This document shows positions 1 through 8,120 of a stretch of 27,923 bases of DNA, piece after piece. The notes beneath the pieces were generated by a model. That model had not been told where the DNA came from and searched no databases. It saw only the letters and a program-made list of their open reading frames with translations. This DNA comes from UBA7803 sp041686955. Its GTDB lineage: Bacteria > Pseudomonadota > Gammaproteobacteria > Pseudomonadales > Azotimanducaceae. The stretch lies in contig JAWLCV010000055.1 in the NCBI GenBank assembly GCA_041686955.1, positions 1 to 27,923 on the forward strand, read 5' to 3'. Position numbers and translations under genes: made by a program. Within the stretch, counting starts at the first letter, position 1. Each line of letters begins with the position of its first letter.

Positions 1-840
1 CCAGATCTCCGGCGCCACCCGCACGCTGAACATGCCCCAGGTCTGGGTCACCCCGGACTCCACCGCCAGATCCCGCAGCCGGTCGAAGTACTCGCGCATG
101 CGCTCCGGGTCGCGTCCGGGCGCCTCCCCCGCCAGCTCGAACACGCCCTTGCCGGTCTCCCCCATGGCGTTGACGATGGCGCGCACCTCCTGCCAGTCGG
201 CCAGGCGGCTCGCCACGGGCCGGTCGTCGGCGGTGATGTGGTTGAAGGTTCGGGAGGTGGAGAAGCCGATGGCGCCAGCCCGCACCGCCTCCTGAACCAG
301 GGCGCTCATGCGCCTGACGTCGTCCTCGGTGGCCGGATCGGTGAAGGCCCGCTCCCCCATCACGTAGGTGCGCAGCGCCGAGTGGCCGATGTAGCCGGCG
401 TAGTTGATCCCCTTCGGCTGCGCCTCCACGGCATCGAGAAACTCGGGAAAGCTGTCCCAGCTCCAGTCGATGCCGGCGAGCAGCGACTCCCGCGGCAGGT
501 CCTCGGCGCGCTCCAGGTTGCGGAACACCAGGTCGGCGTCTGCTGCGCCGCACGGCGCCAGGGTGAACCCGCAGTTGCCCATGACCGCGGTGGTGACGCC
601 GTGGTAGCAGGAGCAGGAACCGAGCGGGTCCCAGAACACCTGAGCATCCATGTGGGTATGGCCGTCGACGAAGCCGGGCGAGACCACCAGCCCTTCCGCG
701 TCCACGGTGCGATGCGCGGGCTCCGCGGCGCGGCCGATGGAAACTATGCGGCCGTCGCGAACCCCCACGTCGGCCCGATAGCGGGCGCCGCCCGAGCCGT
801 CGACGACGGTGCCGTTGCGGATGAGCAGATCGAGGGGCAT
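1..840 (-). CDS. N-acyl-D-amino-acid deacylase (amidohydrolase superfamily), C-terminus beyond the window
   Basis: Read from an ATG at 840 leftwards, the frame stays open for 280 codons to the window edge, so the C-terminal part is missing. It starts with a typical amidohydrolase beta-sandwich (MPLDLLIRNGTVVDGSGG). Next come VSPGFVDGHTHMDAQVFWDP, holding the HxH metal ligands, and the GVTTAVMGNCGF segment typical of D-aminoacylases. Family members are about 480-580 aa zinc enzymes that hydrolyse N-acyl-D-amino acids to the D-amino acid and a carboxylate. A GGAGA sequence lies about 6 bases before the ATG. The upstream side is occupied by the heptad-bounded repeat. The substrate cannot be read from sequence; another amidohydrolase acting on cyclic amides is possible. 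Confidence 0.85.
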   Translation of the reverse strand, partial: MPLDLLIRNGTVVDGSGGARYRADVGVRDGRIVSIGRAAEPAHRTVDAEGLVVSPGFVDGHTHMDAQVFWDPLGSCSCYHGVTTAVMGNCGFTLAPCGAADADLVFRNLERAEDLPRESLLAGIDWSWDSFPEFLDAVEAQPKGINYAGYIGHSALRTYVMGERAFTDPATEDDVRRMSALVQEAVRAGAIGFSTSRTFNHITADDRPVASRLADWQEVRAIVNAMGETGKGVFELAGEAPGRDPERMREYFDRLRDLAVESGVTQTWGMFSVRVAPEIW

Positions 841-882
841 GAGGGGTCTCCGTGGACGTGGGTGGACGAGTGTAGCAGGAGA

Positions 883-1248
883 TCGCTTTCCGCTTTCCGC
901 TGTCCGCTGGCCGCTGGAATCGGCGATCAGCGTTCGGCGCTCGGCGCTCGGCGATCGGCAAGGCAGGCATCGCGCCGATGGAGCGGGCAACGACGGTAGC
1001 GAGCGGGCCGGAAAGCGAATTTCACGGCCATTGTCGCGCCGCCGAGCGGCGCAGATTGACGGCCGCGCTCGGCGCCGCAGGCGCCGCCGCGGGCGGCAAC
1101 TCTGCAAAGCGAGGGAACCGCGGAGCGGCGGCGCGAGGACGTGAAATTCGCTTTCCGGCGCGATCGCGGCGCCGATGGCTGTTCCGCTGCGAAGGCCACT
1201 CTTGCTGAACGGTGATCGCTGACCGCCGACCGCCGACCGCTGATCGCT
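883..1248. repeat. Intergenic heptad-bounded element, copy A
   Basis: This non-coding stretch lies between the deacylase start and the asparaginase stop. The left end (883-959) is eleven units in strict 7-bp phase: first ccgcttt/ccgctgt/ccgctgg types, then gatcagc/gttcggc/gctcggc types. The right end (1214-1248) is five units of the gatcgct/gaccgcc type. The core holds a perfect 20-bp inverted repeat, 1007-1026 against 1140-1159. The core and left array closely match copy B at 8884-9120. Copy A has an extra segment between two TCGCG sites (1034-1038 and 1164-1168). The last heptad overlaps the TAG stop of the asparaginase gene. I do not recognise a named family. REP- or MITE-like behaviour is a guess. 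Confidence 0.8.
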
Positions 1249-1744
1249 ACTCCACGAACTCGTTGCGTTCCCGGTCCTTGCGCACTCGGCGGGCATCGAA
1301 GATGCGCCCGTTCATGGCGATGTACACGCCGGCGTCGAGAAGCTGGGCGGCCGCGAACGCCATGCCCACGTTGAACACCGCGTCGCTCTCGGCGAAGCGG
1401 GCCGGTGACAGGGCGCCGGTGAGGACGATGGTGCGGTCGGAGAGCCCCTGCAACGCCCGCGCGGTATCCGTCATCGTGTCGGTGCCGTGGGTGACCACCA
1501 CCCGCCGCTCCGGCCGGGCTTCGATGCGCGCCCGGATGAGCGCCCGATCCGCGTCCGTCAGTTCCAGGCTGTCCTTGCGAAGCACCGACACGAGATCGAA
1601 CGGCAGCCGCACCTCGGCCTGTCGCAGCACCTTGCCCACCACGGACTCCCCGACCTCGTAGTCGCTCTTGGCGTCGAAGTAGACCTTGTCGATGGTACCG
1701 CCGGTGGTGACCACCAGGATGGGCTCGGGATCGGGCAGGCTCAA
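1247..1744 (-). CDS. Stand-alone asparaginase N-terminal-domain protein
   Basis: This 165-aa protein has the asparaginase signatures PILVVTTGGTIDKVY (first catalytic threonine in TGGTI) and RVVVTHGTDTMTDTA (the HGTDT motif with the second threonine and aspartate). It stops after one domain, whereas classical L-asparaginases are about 330 aa with a C-terminal domain that completes the active site. Short asparaginase-domain proteins of about this size are, to my knowledge, a recurrent group and not simply truncations; their activity is unclear. The start is a TTG at 1744 with GGAG about 8 bases upstream; no later start keeps the first motif. The stop overlaps the edge of repeat copy A. There is no signal peptide, so it is probably cytosolic. 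Confidence 0.8.
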   Translation of the reverse strand: MSLPDPEPILVVTTGGTIDKVYFDAKSDYEVGESVVGKVLRQAEVRLPFDLVSVLRKDSLELTDADRALIRARIEARPERRVVVTHGTDTMTDTARALQGLSDRTIVLTGALSPARFAESDAVFNVGMAFAAAQLLDAGVYIAMNGRIFDARRVRKDRERNEFVE

Positions 1745-1857
1745 GGGTTGCGCTCCACTACGAAAATGGCGTTAGAGTTAGCGTCAGCTTTCAGCGGTCG
1801 ACCGTCCGCACGCGGTCGCCAACGGCCGGAACGCCGCGCCAAACGAGGATAATCCAG

Positions 1858-2712
1858 ATGTCACGAGACGCACACCTGCCCTTCCCCGTCACATTGCTGT
1901 TCACGCTGGCCCTCTCGGCCGCCTGCTTGGCCGCGGCGGGCCCCGCCCGGGCCGCCGTGCCCATCGCGCCCACCGGGCCCGACGAGTTGCCGTCCGCCAT
2001 CGTCGGCGAGGGCGGCGAGCCCCAGGGAAGCGCCGTCGCCTACTTCGACGCCGATCCCGCGGCTCGCGGCTACCTGGCCGTGCCCGAAGGGGAAGGCCCC
2101 TTCCCCGCCGTGATCCTCATCCACGAGTGGAACGGCGTGGTGGACCGGATTCGGCAGACGGCCGACGCCTTCGCCGCCGAAGGCTACGTGGCCCTGGCGG
2201 CCGATCTGTACAGCGGCCGTACCGGCAGCAACCGCGAGGAGAATCTGGCCCTGGTCCGGGAGACCTTGAGCGATCCGGACCGCATCATCGCCAACCTCGA
2301 AGCCGCCGTGCGCTTCCTGGAAGCGCGCGACGACACCACCGGCAAGGTCGCCGCCATCGGCTGGTGCTACGGCGGCGGCGTCGCCCTCTCTTTCGCGCTC
2401 GGCAGCGACGCCCACGACGCCACCGCCATCTTCTACGGACGCCTGCTGGACGACCCGGAGCAGATGCGGCAGATCCATCACGAGATCTACGGAACCTTCG
2501 CGGGCAACGACACCGGCCCTTCAGTGGAGCAGGTGCGCGCCTTCGTGGACGCCCTGCGGGCGGCGGGCATCGAGAACGACGTGCACGTCTACGACCACGT
2601 CGACCACGGCTTCTGGCTGTACGTGGACCGTGACCCCGAGGTCAACGCCGCGCCCGCTCTGGATGCCTGGCAGCGGCTGAAGGCCTATCTGGAGCGAACG
2701 CTCGGCGGTTGA
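1858..2712 (+). CDS. Exported dienelactone hydrolase family protein
   Basis: This is a 284-aa alpha/beta hydrolase of the dienelactone hydrolase family. The N-terminus is a signal peptide: a hydrophobic stretch at about residues 10-27 followed by AGPARA, with likely cleavage near residue 32. The nucleophile elbow is GWCYGG, with Cys170 as in dienelactone hydrolases. Asp218 (GNDTG) and His250 (VDHGFW) complete a Cys-Asp-His triad. An HEWNG segment near residue 90 is also typical. Family members hydrolyse dienelactones or other small esters; a periplasmic location makes chloroaromatic breakdown less likely and leaves the substrate open. The start ATG has a gaggat ribosome site about 8 bases upstream. 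Its last 28 bases overlap the 3' end of the convergent sucrase/ferredoxin-like gene. Confidence 0.85.
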   Translation: MSRDAHLPFPVTLLFTLALSAACLAAAGPARAAVPIAPTGPDELPSAIVGEGGEPQGSAVAYFDADPAARGYLAVPEGEGPFPAVILIHEWNGVVDRIRQTADAFAAEGYVALAADLYSGRTGSNREENLALVRETLSDPDRIIANLEAAVRFLEARDDTTGKVAAIGWCYGGGVALSFALGSDAHDATAIFYGRLLDDPEQMRQIHHEIYGTFAGNDTGPSVEQVRAFVDALRAAGIENDVHVYDHVDHGFWLYVDRDPEVNAAPALDAWQRLKAYLERTLGG

Positions 2713-3581
2713 TGGAGCTGATACGGCCGCACGGGTGCGGGAGCCGCATCCGCGCAGCTCTTTCTGACCTCCAGCGGCCGATCCGCCCGACAGACCGCCA
2801 GCGTCACGCGTCCCTCGGGGGCGCGAAACGCCACCCGCTCGGCGCCGCCCTCCTCTTCCACGCCGAGCAGCTCCAGATCCGACCGGCCGGCGAGGGCCTC
2901 GGCCGCCTGCGCCGGCGGCGGGTACCAGGTCCGGCCGCGCAGTTGCGGGAATGCCAGGCGGCCCGCCTCCACCTCCGCCACGAAGCGGGCGACGGCGTCG
3001 GGGGTGACCCGGCCGTACAACGCGCCCTGGGGCAGCACCAGCACGTTGGGCGCGAACCGGTGGCCCCCCAGATGGGTCACCTGCCAGGCCCGATCTCCCA
3101 CCCGTTCCCGCAGCGCCGCGTAGGCGGGCAGACCGAACCGGGCGCAGCAGAGATCCCGCCGGCCGTTGGTACAGACGAAGTAATGGGGCTGCGCCGCCGC
3201 AGGATATGCCTCGGGCTCCCGCAGCAGGCCCGGCAGGCTGACGCCGTCCAGAAATCCGTAATCCCGGCCGGACATGGCCACCAGGCGGCCCGGCACCCCC
3301 ACGAACAGGTGAACCTCGCCTGAGTCGGGCCCACGTGGGTCGGGCCGTCCGGCCTCGGGACGGCGTATGAGCTGGGGCCGGGCCTTCACCCCCGAAGCCT
3401 CCAGCGCCGCCAGGTTGTCGTTCAGCCAGCGGCGCGTGGCCGGCGCCAGCGCGCTCTCGTCCACGGCCCGAGCGCCCCACGCCGGCCGATACTCGAGCAG
3501 CACCCAGGCGTCAACCCGATCGGCCGTGCCGATCATCGGCTCGTCGCTGTTCGCCTCGCTGCAGTACACCCGTTCGACCAC
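2685..3581 (-). CDS. Sucrase/ferredoxin-like family protein (thioredoxin-like Fe-S fold)
   Basis: This 298-aa protein matches the Suc_Fer-like family by its pattern of motifs: VYCSEANSDEPMIGTA at the N-terminus, VCTNGRRDLCCARFGLP (Cys137, Cys145, Cys146) and VTHLGGHRFAPNVLVLP (residues 168-184). The cysteines and GGHRFA motif are those of the thioredoxin-like ferredoxin fold that may bind a [2Fe-2S] cluster. The physiological role of the family is poorly known, and the 'sucrase' name is historical. I chose GTG 3581 because the conserved N-terminal YCSE motif lies upstream of the first ATG codon (3536). A gaggcgg ribosome site precedes this GTG. It is divergent from the malyl-CoA-lyase-like gene with an 87-bp gap, and tail-overlaps the hydrolase gene. 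Confidence 0.8.
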   Translation of the reverse strand: MVERVYCSEANSDEPMIGTADRVDAWVLLEYRPAWGARAVDESALAPATRRWLNDNLAALEASGVKARPQLIRRPEAGRPDPRGPDSGEVHLFVGVPGRLVAMSGRDYGFLDGVSLPGLLREPEAYPAAAQPHYFVCTNGRRDLCCARFGLPAYAALRERVGDRAWQVTHLGGHRFAPNVLVLPQGALYGRVTPDAVARFVAEVEAGRLAFPQLRGRTWYPPPAQAAEALAGRSDLELLGVEEEGGAERVAFRAPEGRVTLAVCRADRPLEVRKSCADAAPAPVRPYQLHQPPSVRSR

Positions 3582-3668
3582 CTGCCGCCTCGTCTCCCGT
3601 TGCGCTGGTGCCCCGGCACCCCGGCGGGTAGTGTACTGCGTCAGGCCGACCGCTGAAGACCAACCGCC

Positions 3669-4571
3669 ATGACCAGACGCCCCCGCCGCTGCCAGCTCTC
3701 CGTGCCCGGCAGCTCCGAGAAGATGCTCGCCAAGGCAGCCGGGCTCGACGTGGATCACGTCTTCCTGGATCTCGAGGACGCGGTGGCGCCGAACGCCAAG
3801 GCTGCGGCCCGCGAGCAGGTCGTCGCCGCGCTGAACGGCCTCCACTGGCAGGCGCGCACGCTGTCCGTGCGCATCAACGACGTCACCACCCCCTGGTGCC
3901 ACGACGACGTCATCGAGGTGGTGAGCGGCGCCGGAGAACGGCTCGACACCATCATGCTCACCAAGGCCCGGCGCCCCGAGGACGTCATGTTCGTGCACCT
4001 GCTGCTCGACCAGCTCGAGCAGAAGCTCGGGCTCACGCGCCGCATCGGCATCGAGTGCCTCATCGAGGAGGTGGAGGGGATGATGCGCGTCGAGGAGATC
4101 GCCGCGTGCTCCGATCGCCTGGAATGCCTGATCTTCGGCATGGGGGACTACGCGGCCAGTCAGCAGATGCAGCTCGGCTACGTGGGCGCCGGCGGCGGCT
4201 ATCCCGCCGACGTCTGGCACTATCCGCGTTACCGGATGACCATCGCCTGCCACGCCAACGGCATCGACCCCGTGGACGGCCCGTACGCCAACTTTCGGGA
4301 TCCCGAGGCCTACCGCCGGGAAGCGGAACGGGCCCACGCGCTGGGGATGGTGGGCAAGTGGGCCATCCACCCGAGCCAGGTGGAGCTGGCGTACGCCGTG
4401 TTCACGCCGGATCCGGCCGCCGTGGCCGAAGCCCGCAGGCAGAAGGCCGCCTACGAAGCCGCTCTGGCGCAGGGCCAGGGGGCCATCAACGTGGACGGCG
4501 TCATGGTGGACGCCGCCAGCATCCGCATGGTGCAGAGCCTCATCGACCGGGCGGACCTGATCGGCATGTGA
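3669..4571 (+). CDS. HpcH/HpaI-family CoA-ester lyase, malyl-CoA/beta-methylmalyl-CoA lyase-like
   Basis: This 300-aa protein has the CitE/malyl-CoA lyase fold. Visible motifs are RCQLSVPGSSEKM (residues 7-19), FLDLEDAVAP (32-41), SVRIND (66-71), LIEE with a metal-binding Glu near 133, IFGMGDYAAS with a metal-binding Asp near 160, and GMVGKWAIHPSQ (226-237). The order, the IDPVDGPYANF segment and the length resemble bacterial L-malyl-CoA/beta-methylmalyl-CoA lyase (Mcl1 type). That enzyme makes or splits malyl-CoA (acetyl-CoA plus glyoxylate) or methylmalyl-CoA (propionyl-CoA plus glyoxylate) with Mg2+. Other enzymes of the ethylmalonyl-CoA or hydroxypropionate cycles are not in the window. 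A citramalyl-CoA specificity is an alternative. The ribosome site is weak. Confidence 0.82.
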   Translation: MTRRPRRCQLSVPGSSEKMLAKAAGLDVDHVFLDLEDAVAPNAKAAAREQVVAALNGLHWQARTLSVRINDVTTPWCHDDVIEVVSGAGERLDTIMLTKARRPEDVMFVHLLLDQLEQKLGLTRRIGIECLIEEVEGMMRVEEIAACSDRLECLIFGMGDYAASQQMQLGYVGAGGGYPADVWHYPRYRMTIACHANGIDPVDGPYANFRDPEAYRREAERAHALGMVGKWAIHPSQVELAYAVFTPDPAAVAEARRQKAAYEAALAQGQGAINVDGVMVDAASIRMVQSLIDRADLIGM

Positions 4572-4644
4572 CCCTGAACGTATCGCATTGCCATCGCCTG
4601 AGCACCCTGAGAGACTGAGGGTCGAGCCACTGCCAGGGCTGACC

Positions 4645-6048
4645 ATGACGAACGTTGGCGATCTACCTCAGACCTTCGGTGCGCTGAGGGCGAGCGGCTT
4701 CCAGGTTCTGCCCGTGAAAGCGGAGATCCGCCGCAACCTCATCGCCCGGCTGCGCTCGGGCGAGCCCCTGTTTCCGGGCATTTCCGGCTACGACGACACC
4801 GTCATTCCCCAGCTCACCAATGCGATTCTCGGCAACCAGGACATCATTCTTTTGGGCGAGCGGGGACAGGCGAAATCGCGCCTGGTGCGCAGCCTGACCG
4901 GGCTCCTGGACGAGTGGACGCCGGTGCTGGCCGGCACCGAGATTCCGGACAACCCGTTCCATCCCATATCCGCCCAGGGCCGCGCGATCGTGCGGGAGAA
5001 GGGCGATCAGGCACCCATCCGCTGGCTGCACCGGGAAGAGCGCTACGCCGAGAAGCTGGCCACCCCGGACATCACCATCGCCGACCTCATCGGCGAGGTG
5101 GACCCCATCAAGGTGGCGGAAGGACGCTACCTGTCCGACGAGCTGACCCTGCACTACGGGCTGGTGCCCCGGGTGAACCGCGGCATCTTCGCCATCAACG
5201 AATTGCCGGACCTGGCAGAGCGCATCCAGGTGGGGCTCTTGAACCTGCTGGAGGAACGGGACGTGCAGATCCGCGGGCACCGGGTGCGGCTGCCCCTGGA
5301 CGTCATGGTGGTGGCCACGGCGAACCCCGAGGACTACACCAACCGGGGCCGCATCATCACCCCGCTCAAGGACCGCTACGGCGCCACCATCCGCACCCAC
5401 TACCCGCTGCGGATCGAGCAGGAGGTGGAGATCATGGAGCAGGAGGCGGACATCGCCGACCTGGGTGACTACCACCTGGAGGTGCCCGACTTCATGAAGG
5501 AAATCGTGGCCGAGATCGTCCACCACGCCCGGCGCTCCCCCGACATCAACCAGCGTTCCGGGGTCTCCGTGCGCGCGTCCATCACGCTGTACGAGGCGCT
5601 GGTGGCCAACGCCTTCCGGCGGGCCTTGCGCACCGGGGAAAGCGAGGTGGTGCCGAGGATGTCGGATCTGCCGTTCACCATTCCCGCGCTCCAGGGGAAG
5701 GTGGAGTTCGAATCCATGGAGGAAGGCCAGGAAGACCGCATCACCGAGCGCATCGTCACCGGCGCGGTGAAGGCGGTGTTCGATCGCCACTACGACGTCA
5801 ACGATCTGGAATCCGTGGCCGCCGGATTCATGGGCGAGCTGATGGTGGAAACCGGCGAAAGCGCCCCGGCCGAGCATTACGCGGCGATCATGCAGAAGCT
5901 TCCCGGGCTCGCCGACGTGTTTACCGACCGCGGCCGGGCCAGTCCGGGCCGTCAGGCGGCGGTCATCGAGTTCGTTCTGGAAGGCCTGCATCTTCACAAG
6001 CTGCTGAACAAATACGACCACGCCGGGTTCGCCACCTATTCGGGGTGA
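4645..6048 (+). CDS. MoxR-family AAA+ ATPase (magnesium-chelatase-like)
   Basis: This 467-aa AAA+ ATPase belongs to the MoxR/magnesium chelatase I group. Walker A is GERGQAKS (residues 71-78). The Walker B region reads GIFAINEL (180-187), with Asn185 where Asp is usual and Glu186 kept. Sensor 1 is VATANPED (223-230), and LKDRYG (241-246) holds a candidate arginine finger. MoxR ATPases act as chaperone-like machines with VWA-domain partners, and the next gene encodes such a partner 23 bp downstream with a strong ribosome site. I chose ATG 4645, preceded by aggg at 7 bases; an upstream ATG at 4588 adds 19 unconserved residues. No signal peptide or membrane segment is seen. The client is unknown; it could insert a metal or mature a complex. 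Confidence 0.85.
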   Translation: MTNVGDLPQTFGALRASGFQVLPVKAEIRRNLIARLRSGEPLFPGISGYDDTVIPQLTNAILGNQDIILLGERGQAKSRLVRSLTGLLDEWTPVLAGTEIPDNPFHPISAQGRAIVREKGDQAPIRWLHREERYAEKLATPDITIADLIGEVDPIKVAEGRYLSDELTLHYGLVPRVNRGIFAINELPDLAERIQVGLLNLLEERDVQIRGHRVRLPLDVMVVATANPEDYTNRGRIITPLKDRYGATIRTHYPLRIEQEVEIMEQEADIADLGDYHLEVPDFMKEIVAEIVHHARRSPDINQRSGVSVRASITLYEALVANAFRRALRTGESEVVPRMSDLPFTIPALQGKVEFESMEEGQEDRITERIVTGAVKAVFDRHYDVNDLESVAAGFMGELMVETGESAPAEHYAAIMQKLPGLADVFTDRGRASPGRQAAVIEFVLEGLHLHKLLNKYDHAGFATYSG

Positions 6049-6071
6049 CCGGCGGCTGGAGGTACCACGGC

Positions 6072-8081
6072 ATGCGCACTCCTCCCACCCATCACCGATT
6101 CTCCCAATGGGACGGCAGTCAGCGGCTGCCCCTGGACGCCGACGAGATCCTCGGCGCCCTGGCCGACGATCTCATGGAGTACGGTGACTTGCGCTGGGCC
6201 ATGCGGAACATGCTCTCCCGGGGCATGCAGATGCCCCAGGGCGGTCAGCTTCGCGGGCTGCGCGACATGCTGAAGAAGCTCAGGGACCGGAAACGACAGC
6301 AGCTCGAGCGTTACGACCTGGGCAGCATCTTCGAAGGCTTCCGCGAGCGGCTCGACGAGATCCTGCAGATGGAGCGCGACCGCATCGACGAGTGGCTGAA
6401 CAAGGAGCACGGCGACGGCGACTTCTCGGGCGACGTGCTGAAGAACATCGCCCGCAACAACGCGCGCCAGCTCGACGAGCTGCCCGGCGATCTGCCGTCC
6501 CGGGTGCGGACCCTGGAGAAGTACGAGTTCATCAACCCCGACGCGCAGAAGAAGTTCCTGGATCTCTTGAACGAGCTGCGCCAGGGCATGGCCAACTCCT
6601 TCTTCAACAACGTGGAGAACATGATCAAGAACATGTCCGCGGGCGACATGCAGCGCATGAAGGACATGCTGAAGGCGCTCAACGACATGCTGGTGAAGAA
6701 GATCGCGGGCGAAGATCCGGGCTTCGAAGAATTCATGGAGCAGTTCGGCGACATGTTCGGCGACGATCCGCCGAAGTCGCTGGACGAGCTGCTCGAGCAG
6801 ATGCGCCAGCAGATGGCGGCGGCCCAATCGCTGATGAGCTCCCTGTCTCCGGAGCAGCGTCAGCAGCTTCAGCAGCTCATGGCGGACCGCTTCGACGATC
6901 CGGAGCTGCGCTCGGAGCTTTCGAAGCTGGCCAAGGAGATGGATTTCCTCGACCCCCAGGGCAGCCGTTACGCCTTCAGCGGCGACCAGCCGCTGGATCT
7001 GGAAGGCGCCATGCAGCTCATGAACGAGATGCAGCAGCTCGACGAGCTGATCTCCCAGGTGCAGAGCGCGGAGCGCGGCGGCGACGTCAACCGCATCGAC
7101 CGGGACCTGCTCGAAGGGCTCATGGGCGAGGACGCGGCCGAGGACCTCGACCGGCTGAACGAGCTCGCCCGCGCGCTGGAGGACGCGGGCTACATCCGCC
7201 CCACGGACGGCGACCGCTGGGAGCTCACGCCGCGGGGCTCACGGATGATCGGGCAGAAAGCGCTGGGCGAGATCTACGAACGCCTGAAGCGCCAGCAGCT
7301 CGGCAATCACGCCATTCCCGAGGAGGGGCGCTTCGGCGAGCGCATCGAGGATACCAAGCGCTACGAGTTCGGCGACCCCTTCCACCTGCACATGCCGCGG
7401 ACCATCCGCAACGCGCTGGACCGGGAGGGGCCGCACACGCCGGTGCGCCTCCGGCAGGACGACTTCGAGATCTACCGCAGCGAGCTCATCACCTCGACGG
7501 CCACGGCCATGCTGGTGGACCTGTCCTGGTCCATGGCTCTGCGCGGCTCGTTCCAGGCGGCGAAGAAGGTGGCGCTGGCGCTCCACAACCTGATCACCTC
7601 CCAGTACCCGCGGGACAGCTTCTACATCGTCGGCTTCGCCGCCTACGCCAAGGAGCTCAAGCCCCACGACCTGCCCTACCTGCAGTGGGACGAGTACGTG
7701 CTCGGCACCAACATGCAGCACGCCCTGCTGCTGGCGGAGAAGCTGCTGGCCAGGCACACCGGAGGCAGCAAGCAGATCATCATGATCTCGGACGGCGAGC
7801 CCACGGCGCACCTCGAAGGCGGCGAGGCCCAGTTCGCCTACCCTCCGACTCCGGAGACCATCCGCGCGACCTTCAAGGCCGTGAAGCACTGCACCAAGCG
7901 CGGCATCGCCATCAACACGTTCATGCTCGACGCCAGCTACTACCTGAAGGCGTTCATGGACGAGATCGCCCGCATCAACGGCGGCCGGGTGTTCTACACC
8001 TCACCCGAGAAACTCGGCGAGTACATCCTGGTGGATTACGTTCAGAACAAGCGCAAGCATCTGGCGCGGCGCGCTTCGTGA
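6072..8081 (+). CDS. VWA-domain protein, partner of the MoxR ATPase
   Basis: This 669-aa protein carries a C-terminal von Willebrand A domain from about residue 475. The MIDAS motif is DLSWSM (Asp483, Ser485, Ser487), followed by a Thr in GTNMQH and an ISDGEPT segment. The N-terminal two thirds are mostly charged helices; residues 165-330 are rich in Met and Gln. No membrane segment is seen, so it is probably cytosolic. ATG 6072 is preceded by ggaggt at 8 bases, a much better site than the GTG at 6045 that overlaps the previous stop. Pairing with a MoxR ATPase matches known two-gene units in which the VWA protein couples ATPase action to a target, as in RavA-ViaA or the magnesium chelatase I/D subunits. 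The target is not evident here. Confidence 0.85.
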   Translation: MRTPPTHHRFSQWDGSQRLPLDADEILGALADDLMEYGDLRWAMRNMLSRGMQMPQGGQLRGLRDMLKKLRDRKRQQLERYDLGSIFEGFRERLDEILQMERDRIDEWLNKEHGDGDFSGDVLKNIARNNARQLDELPGDLPSRVRTLEKYEFINPDAQKKFLDLLNELRQGMANSFFNNVENMIKNMSAGDMQRMKDMLKALNDMLVKKIAGEDPGFEEFMEQFGDMFGDDPPKSLDELLEQMRQQMAAAQSLMSSLSPEQRQQLQQLMADRFDDPELRSELSKLAKEMDFLDPQGSRYAFSGDQPLDLEGAMQLMNEMQQLDELISQVQSAERGGDVNRIDRDLLEGLMGEDAAEDLDRLNELARALEDAGYIRPTDGDRWELTPRGSRMIGQKALGEIYERLKRQQLGNHAIPEEGRFGERIEDTKRYEFGDPFHLHMPRTIRNALDREGPHTPVRLRQDDFEIYRSELITSTATAMLVDLSWSMALRGSFQAAKKVALALHNLITSQYPRDSFYIVGFAAYAKELKPHDLPYLQWDEYVLGTNMQHALLLAEKLLARHTGGSKQIIMISDGEPTAHLEGGEAQFAYPPTPETIRATFKAVKHCTKRGIAINTFMLDASYYLKAFMDEIARINGGRVFYTSPEKLGEYILVDYVQNKRKHLARRAS

Positions 8082-8084
8082 CGC

Positions 8085-8093
8085 TGGTATAAT
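8085..8093 (+). promoter_or_regulatory. Predicted extended -10 promoter for the thioesterase-like gene
   Basis: The sequence tggtataat is an exact extended -10 (TGnTATAAT) with TATAAT at 8088-8093. It lies just after the VWA gene stop and 27 bases before the ATG at 8121. The expected -35 position (cgcggc) is poor, which is usual for extended -10 promoters. A gaggg ribosome site follows at 8112-8116. Prediction only. Confidence 0.55.
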
Positions 8094-8120
8094 CGGCCGC
8101 TTTCGCAACGCGAGGGCGCC

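Noticed and set aside
883..959. Phased 7-bp units considered as a CRISPR-like array
   Set aside because: Units are only 7 bp with no spacers, and no cas genes are present.
978..1208. Small ORFs inside the two repeat copies (also 8842-9168) that share peptides such as ASGPESEFH
   Set aside because: The shared peptide comes from shared DNA in the repeat core. Frames are interrupted differently in the two copies, there are no good ribosome sites, and heptad phase runs through them.
4572..4644. Short inverted repeat (accct and agggt near 4600-4622) as a terminator before the MoxR gene
   Set aside because: Five pairs with a 9-base loop and no U-tract are too weak to call.
3582..4646. Long N-terminal extension of the sucrase/ferredoxin-like frame
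   Set aside because: It is antisense to the malyl-CoA-lyase-like gene and has no homology; conserved sequence starts at the GTG at 3581.
4663..6021. Long open frames opposite the MoxR gene, and similar ones opposite the TPR, ThDP and glnS genes
   Set aside because: High GC keeps antisense frames open; the products are His/Arg/Gly-rich without motifs, while the other strand has clear families.
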